From NCBI GenBank assembly GCA_037178855.1, contig JASJZC010000007.1, forward strand, positions 1-64,000: a stretch of 64,000 nucleotides of DNA. Direction: 5' to 3'. The stretch is from Oscheius sp. JU75 (Eukaryota > Nematoda > Chromadorea > Rhabditida > Rhabditidae). A model generated the notes under the pieces. The model saw only the letters and a program-made list of their open reading frames with translations, was not told where the DNA came from and made no database searches. Of this stretch, positions 50,801-64,000 are shown piece after piece (positions within the stretch are counted from its first letter, which is position 1; each line of letters starts with the position of its first letter). The position numbers and the translations under genes are program-made.

Positions 50801-52872
50801 GCTCTGCCATCGAGATAAGTTTCCCTACTCGGCGGCGAAGTGGTTTCGTTAAGGAGGCATAGCAGAAGGGACCATGTCATCTAATTGGAGTAGCTTCGCG
50901 AGATCCGTAATGGCACCCAAACGTCCAACGATAGCCAGCCATTATCGTCTAATAGCCGGCACTTGCTTATCTCCAAGCCATACATAGCAGGCTCCTCTCT
51001 CAGAATTAGTTACCGTAGTAGTTGGTGCATTCTCGCCTACCCCCACCCAGTCTTCAATTGGTATGTGCGAAAGCCTAACATAGCATCTGGCTTATAGCCT
51101 GCCCTGAGGGCTGCTTTCTGAGTGAGCGACCTCTCGATAGGTTTTCGTGGAGTCAGAGTTAGGATCCTGTGGATTAGATTACTGCTCCCCTAGTGGTCCG
51201 ACCGACTTGCTGACAACTCAAAGAGTTGTGATCCCTCGGCGAAAATTGGGTTTCAAGAGGCGATTTAGCCCGCGGGGTTGGTGTATTACCAGAAAGACTC
51301 GGAGATGCCATCCTACGCTTTCTCCCTTTTCTTTTTCTGGCTTGTTCGCCTACCGTTCGGCCTAAATTTCTTCGCGAGGTTATTTTGAACAGGACCAACA
51401 GTCACGCATCATTGCATACAATAAGCAGTTTGGCAGAAAGTGAGCTCATCCTGTTCTTCTCTCTTTTTCAATGTTTTGATCCAGAATTTCTCCTTTCCCC
51501 CAGGCTTCGCTAATTTGTCTCTCAGTGATTATCACTCCATACATTGTGCCTTTCAATTTCCTGGCACTTCCAGTACACCACTACCAATCATCACAGGACT
51601 CTTTGTACGAACTGATTTGCCCTTTCTAAGTGCATACTCATTCATAAGAAGAAGAAAACGCTCTCGACCGGTAGTCTGTCTAAGGCTCAATCAGACTTCC
51701 GACAGCTGCTATTTGAAACTGGCACTCTCCAGGTGCGGCATCAATAGAGACCCTGCCTGGTTCCATCGCTTTCACTGATAATTATGTCTATTCTGGCCGA
51801 GAATGAAAGAGAGTGTGTCTCGCTTTCGTCTCTCCAGTCAGTGTCGCTTCATTTCCGTATCCAGGCCTTTCCGTTCATTATGTGGCAATAGAAAATCAGA
51901 CAACCGTTTGAAGTACACCAAAACCTAAGCTGATCCGGGGAGCCCTTAAGCAGAAATCCCTTCTTTCGAAAATAAGAACGGGAGTACAATAGCCCTTGGT
52001 AATCCCAGACCGATGTGAATTAGCCTATGCCCACACTCGTTCAGGGTATTCGAACGTCTGGTAGGGAAGGTGTAAATAGCAATTGTTCGAAAGATATTGG
52101 GGACAAGTCTGTTATCGAAATGAAAGCTGTCATTTTAACGGCGTTACTGCCTTCAGCTTGTGAATTTTCTAACAGACTATCGTAAAGACCGAACTTATTG
52201 AATTACAATTTTAAGGTCAGCCTGCTTTAGCGTGGTTTATCTAAGCTTGCGAAAGAAAGGTCAACCTTGCTGCGTCTACTACTACTGGTACGCAACGTGT
52301 AATTAGCAATGGTCTCGTTCGGAGCGTAATTAGGAACCCATCAAACAGTTTAGAAATATATTCCGGAAATACTTTTGGTGTTCCAATGACTGAAGTTTGT
52401 GCAGAGTTCTTAGTGTAAAGGTAGGCTTTTTCTGGCATAATTATTCGAATTAGGTAAAGGTTATGATTTTTTTACAAACTGAAAAAGAATTGAAGTTCTG
52501 TAAGGAGAATCCATGAAAGTATAAACAGACTTTCGTAAAGACCGGATTTCTCAAATTGTTTCATGTCTAGCTGATAGAAATACCCCCATCCACCAGCCTA
52601 GCATTATCCATGACGAATGGGAAAATGAGAGATAAAGGCGATAATCGCCCCGAGTTCAAAGCGAAGGTAGAAAAAATGTGGAGGCTGACAAATTAGCCTC
52701 GATCTTCCCCATGTGCTTAAGACGATTTCGCACCAACTCACACCACTCCTGCCTCCGTTCTTCCTCGTGCAGCTTCAGCTTCTGTGTGCATGTGCTTCCA
52801 GCTTTTTACCCTCATTTCTAGGGGCTTTCTATGTGCTGGCTTGTATGCCACTGTAGCTAGCTGTGCTATGCT
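47851..52872. other. CtBP upstream region (right arm), no gene recognised
   Basis: Mirror of 31083-36104. GC-richer block at about 50750-51400 with no open frame of domain character; possible regulatory or non-coding RNA sequence. Homopolymer differences from the left arm at 48392 and 49231. Confidence 0.4.
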
Positions 52873-59658
<6,786 letters not shown>

Positions 59659-60025
59659 GATCTTCCAAGACGTCCCAACTCAAGGTTTTTAAATGGGTAC
59701 AAAGCGCTCGCTCTTTTCACCTAGCCATGTCATAAATGACAACACGGTTGCAATTAACTGTTTTGCTCTAAATTCCTTGTTTGTGCAACTATATCTCCCT
59801 CCTGTCAAGCTTTAACACAATATCTATCAACTCTTCCCATCTCTCAAAACTCCCCGTGTTCTTGTTTTCTAGCTCTTTCGGTTGTTCATCGAGATTATTT
59901 ATTCACTATGTCTTTTATACTCCCTCTCAATTTACCTAGTAATTTTGTTTAGAAGAATGAATCTATAGTTTGGGTGCATGGTTTATTCACAGTGATATGC
60001 TAGGGAGATTGCCCGGATTTGACGA
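59659..60025. other. spacer between convergent genes (right arm)
   Basis: Mirror of 23925-24291; shared 3' flanks of CtBP and the small gene. Confidence 0.5.
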
Positions 60026-60766
60026 CTAGGCCTTCTTTTCTAAGCCCTCTTTTGCTGCGGGCGAGTCGTTGAGCCAGCTGTTCACGCGGTTCGTTAGATT
60101 ATCTTGGTTTGGAACATCCTCGACGCCGCATTGACGCTGCGAAGAAGATTGCTCAGACGAGTTTAAAGCCTCCAATAGAAGGTCTGGAAAAAACTAGGCA
60201 CATACACATACTTAAATGCAAACAATGGTTTGACATCCGGTTTATCATTTGTGAACCATCAATCGTTCTAGTTTTTAGAGCGTGGTCATGTTGAAGACAT
60301 CTCAGCTTCGAAGTAAAAAGCTGTCAAAAACTTAATACTTTGCGACAGTTTTATCGTGATCGCGACTTTTGTATTACCTTATGAAAAAAGAGTTCTGATT
60401 TGATAATGCTATATAAAAAATTGCTTTGAATAGTACTACCCCTATAAGTTCATTCTTGCAATTTTCAGAAACAGTAGCTTTTAGAAACTTTGAAACAACT
60501 ATAGTTTTGTGTCTGAGAAACTGACTTACCTGACATGCTTTTTGTAGATCGAAGCGCATTTGACTTCAGGGCGAATGCGTCCGGAAGTGATGCCTGAGAC
60601 AAACATTTCAAGTCCATCTCCATTTTGTCAAGTGGCTGAACTTGTCTTTTTAGGTTTATAACATACTCACCTGCGCTTGAACATTGATTGACCAAAAAGA
60701 AGAAACCAAGCTTGGCTTGGAGGCTGAAGGATGAATTGCGAGGAAATCCTGTGACTGGATGTACAT
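60026..60766 (-). CDS. unrecognised protein, right-arm copy (frame intact)
   Basis: Mirror of 23185-23924. With five A at 60694-60698 exon 1 is 96 nt (32 codons, phase 0) and joins the next exon through a canonical 35-nt intron. All three exons then form one 119-codon frame ending GLEKKA. The protein is polar, Ser/Leu-rich and without a signal peptide or membrane segment. I do not recognise it. Confidence 0.55.
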
Positions 60767-63700
60767 GGCTCTGGAAAACCCAAAAGTTAAAAAATAGAAC
60801 GTTTGAGAAGATGACTTTAAATATTTAACTAGTTCGAGGTATCCAAGGCGAATGTGAAAGTTCTGACACGCACTAAGAATTCTATGGATGTCAAATTGTG
60901 AAGACGACGCATCTCCCCAGTGTTACCCTTGAAAATTGAATTTGCACTGCCTGAAGAGGGAGGATGTCCCCATTGTTCTTTTTTGCATTGAAAACAAGGC
61001 AGAAAAAGTCAGATTAGAGCGCGTTAGCCATCACAAAATTGGGTTGACTAGGCGAGTCGTGTGGGCAGGCTTCTCCGGCAGCATTTATAATTATTGGTGG
61101 GGGAAAGAGAGCCGTCATGCTTAATAACTCCATAAAAACATGACGATTTTGGGTAAAAAAGTTGATTAGTGTGCGGAGTTATATTTAGTGGTGCTAGGAA
61201 GTTTTAATGTGAACCCAAAAAATCTTGACATAAATGGAGAAGTCTGACTTGATTTTAATGTTTTAAGACGAAAGAGAACATGAAAGGCATTCGACGAACT
61301 ATGGGCTTTCCAGAACTATCAGTAGTTAAAAAGCATTATTTTGCATGCGTGAGCACAATATAATTAGAGCGAACTTGTACAATTTCCTCACCCGAAGAGG
61401 TTACTATAACGTTAGTAACAAAGTGTTCGAAATTCCAACTTGGCGTCATCTCTGCCTAATTTCCATAAATATTCGAGAGAGAGAGAGAGGGGGGGGGGGA
61501 AATGGCAATATTGAGCAGCAGCAGCATTGGACAACAATCAAGCCATCTAGGCGCTTAGATAATGTCACCAGACAGCAGAAGCGCGCTTCGTCCCATCCAA
61601 AAGAGGAAAAGAGACTTGCGGAAGTTAACAGGCTGTTTCTGAGAGAAGAAGGCCTTTTCTACTCGTAAATCGGAAAAAGATTCTCTGACATAAATGCGTA
61701 TCGGAAATGATTGCGAAGTAACACTATATGGCTCGCAGCAGCATTTTTTTAAACTACAAATAAGTTTGTAAGAGGTATTGTAAACCTCCACAATTCCATA
61801 CCTATTTCGTCTTGACATTCTCCAAGAATCCATTGCGGTATCGTTGACTGGAAGTATCTAGGTAAAGAAATTTGTAGTAGGCCGGCCTAGAAGAAAGGCG
61901 TATCCATAGCCTCTTTTAATTACTTCCACACTTAATCTGGAAAATCCATTCTGGACGGCCGAAGAAAAAGGGAAGAGACGTGAGGCTAGGAGTCCCAAAG
62001 GAGCCCGAAGACTACTTGGGTTTAGCAACAGTTGAAAGTTGTCAACAGAAAACGGCAGATAACATGAAAAAGGTGAACAAACTGATAATAGTGAAAACTG
62101 ACCACCCAAGACAACTCCTTCAGAGAGTTTCACAGAACAAAAGCCTGCGGCACAACGTTTCACCGAAAGTTGGGTAGAAAACGTTACAATCTGGGATTCT
62201 GTATATAAACGTTTCTGTTTTTTGCAGTCTGGCGCAATTGGATTAATGGATTTCCTTTGCCTCTCCGCTCTCCCATCCTATATTCTGAGGAAGTCAGCAG
62301 ATGAGATTGCCTAATAGCGAATCGACAAGCTACACAAATACCGAAATTTGATCAATAGAGTCGGATATGGACGGATTCTTTTCTAACAGTAGATGTGCAA
62401 AAAAAACAAGAATTTTAAGCCTTCTGAGAACATTCATTCGAGATTGGTACAGTCAGCACAATCTCAAAATGATACAGCGATAATCTGATACTTTTCTGAC
62501 CAGAACAGCATAGTACACCGTGAACTCAAATTTACGACTCCCTGGTTTTATAATAAACCAGTCGGACCATACCTTCTCGGATTGAGTAACTCGCCGTTCC
62601 AGTGTGGAAAGCCGTCTACGGTGGCTTCGCCGCCCATTCGGAAACAAAAAAAGCGCTAAAATGTCAACTTATATCAGCTCCTGGCAGCTTATGTCATTGT
62701 ATGTCTGGAAATGTCAACCACTATCAACTTATTTCAGCTTCTGTCAGCTACCGCAGAGCTACGGCGGGGAGTGCGCCCCAGTGAGCGAGGCCACACACAC
62801 ATCCCAACACGGCTCTTCTTTAATAATATTAAAAAAGCGATCCGCGGAAAGATGGGTGGTTTGGACTTTTTGGAAAAAAAAAATGCTTTACAATTGTTTT
62901 TCATACTGTAAGAACGCTTCTACGTACCACACTTTTTTGCTGACGCGCAGAGCTCCTATTCATTGTGCGGACTTTTCTATGGATTTCATAAACTCAGTTG
63001 CACGTTTTGACGTGTGTACAGGCTCAAAACAATCTACTTTAACATTCTATCCATTTGTAACCAGAAGTGGCCCCAAAACAAAATTTCAAAATTAGTCAGA
63101 AAATCCCATCTGAGAAGATCCATTCAAAGTTATCGTGTCGGGCTGATAGCCACCGCTCAAGCAGCGGGGTGGATTCTGGGTTACGACTATGGGGAGAGAA
63201 CGACACGAGAAATAGCGATTTTCAGTTTTCAAGCGCGGAGTTAAGCCACTGCGTAGCGCTACGCGCAATAGAATAGACCAGCCGTCGCGACCTCTGGCAA
63301 CGTCGCTCTGAATAAAGTTAGGAGTGTCGAACTGTCAAAACTGAGGGCAATCAAAAGAGTTTGTCAGAAGTTTGACTGACGCTTTTACGTGGTAGACAGA
63401 CTTATCTTTCGTTTGATCGTCTGTTTTACTCGCAACTATTCTTCCAAATTCCTTTTCCCACCTCTACAAAGAGTTCTCCCTCATTAATCTTGATTTGACA
63501 AAGAGGTCCCTACGTTGATTTTGATCTGGTGGCGCACTATTGCAAAAAATAACCGATAAATTCATTAAATAGGAGAAAACGATTAAAACGAAAGAAAGGA
63601 TTTTTGGGCGCAATTTGGCATAACGTCCCTGTGCGCACCCCAATTTTCGGCATCGCATCTTGTGCACCTTTTCTCTATATTTTTCTTCTAGGGTTTTGCC

Positions 63701-63851
63701 TAATTTTATCGTCGCCTTGTAGCAAACTGCACATCCTCTTTCGTTTGCAAACGCTGTATACGCATTTTCGTGCAAACGCAAAAGGCTTCGGACGGACACG
63801 AGGCCGCAACTCATAAAATTTTAAAGATGTATTCATTTATCGATTTTTCAG
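60767..63851. other. intergenic with repeats (right arm)
   Basis: Mirror of 20102-23184. Contains the (GA)7G11 run at 61475-61499 and the SINE-like element (reverse orientation) at about 62557-62831. No gene recognised. Confidence 0.4.
62557..62831 (-). repeat. SINE-like dispersed element, copy A mirror
   Basis: Mirror of 21123-21395. One extra GT unit near 62790 compared with the left arm. Confidence 0.55.
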
Positions 63852-64000
63852 GAAAACTTGTTTTCTTCATTTCTGCTTTCCCCAAATGTACAACTGTGGT
63901 AAGTTGCGTACCCGATTTTATATTAAAGATTGTTCATGATTATAATTATTAATTAAGTTACGCTAAAATTTTAGCTGATTTTAGTTTGCTCAAAGTTTTT
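63852..64000 (+). CDS. PLEKHM2/SKIP-like gene, 5' exons only (cut by window end)
   Basis: Mirror of the first recognised exon of the gene at 15754-20101: 63852-63898 encodes ENLFSSFLLSPNVQLW and ends at a GTAAGT donor. The next acceptor (ctgattttag) precedes CLLKVFDSS, and the window ends there. Whether the whole gene is present in the inverted copy depends on sequence beyond 64000. Confidence 0.6.

Noticed and set aside
61441-61668. Open frame with an Arg-Glu/Gly-rich stretch over the (GA)n run
   Set aside because: Produced by the microsatellite, with no coding character on either side.

Overview
The window is nematode nuclear DNA. The telomere unit is TTAGGC, the nematode type. Genes have many small exons separated by mostly short introns with T-rich TTTCAG/TTTTAG acceptors, and the CtBP gene carries an N-terminal THAP zinc finger, as in Caenorhabditis. 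The exact species cannot be read from the sequence; a rhabditid-type nematode is the best guess.

Layout. (1) 1-19952 is single copy within the window: the 3' part of a non-muscle myosin II heavy chain gene (+), two neighbouring small secreted CX3C-CX3C proteins (+), a C19orf12 homologue (-), a possible small peptide gene (+), and most of a PLEKHM2/SKIP-like RUN-PH gene (-). (2) 19953-40894 is the left arm of a giant palindrome. From the interior outward it holds the 5' end of the PLEKHM2-like gene, an unrecognised 119-residue gene (+), THAP-CtBP (-), a TMEM145/GPR180-family membrane protein (-), a tRNA-like SINE fragment and a mariner relic. (3) 40895-43059 is pure telomere repeat in head-to-head orientation: (TTAGGC)n to 42227, then (GCCTAA)n. 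(4) 43060-64000 is the left arm again in reverse complement, running back to the first exons of the PLEKHM2-like gene, where the window stops.

The central event is therefore a chromosome end joined telomere-to-telomere with its own inverted copy. The arms are at least 20.9 kb each. I tracked 12 differences between them; all are length changes in homopolymers or dinucleotide runs, and I found no substitution where I compared them. Three of these fall in coding exons and break CtBP in the right arm but TMEM145 and the small gene in the left arm. The myosin gene outside the palindrome shows the same kind of one-base frameshift many times. The most economical reading is a long-read assembly fold-back at a real telomere with uncorrected homopolymer errors. 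A genuine, very recent inverted-duplication (sister or homologue end) fusion is the exciting alternative. Unequal array lengths (1333 versus 832 nt) do not fit a simple single-molecule read-through.

The genes form no pathway. They are ordinary housekeeping and developmental genes: actomyosin contractility, transcriptional co-repression, Arl8-kinesin lysosome transport, a mitochondrial/ER membrane protein and a seven-helix receptor-like protein. They run to within about 2.2 kb of the telomere, with no subtelomeric satellite.
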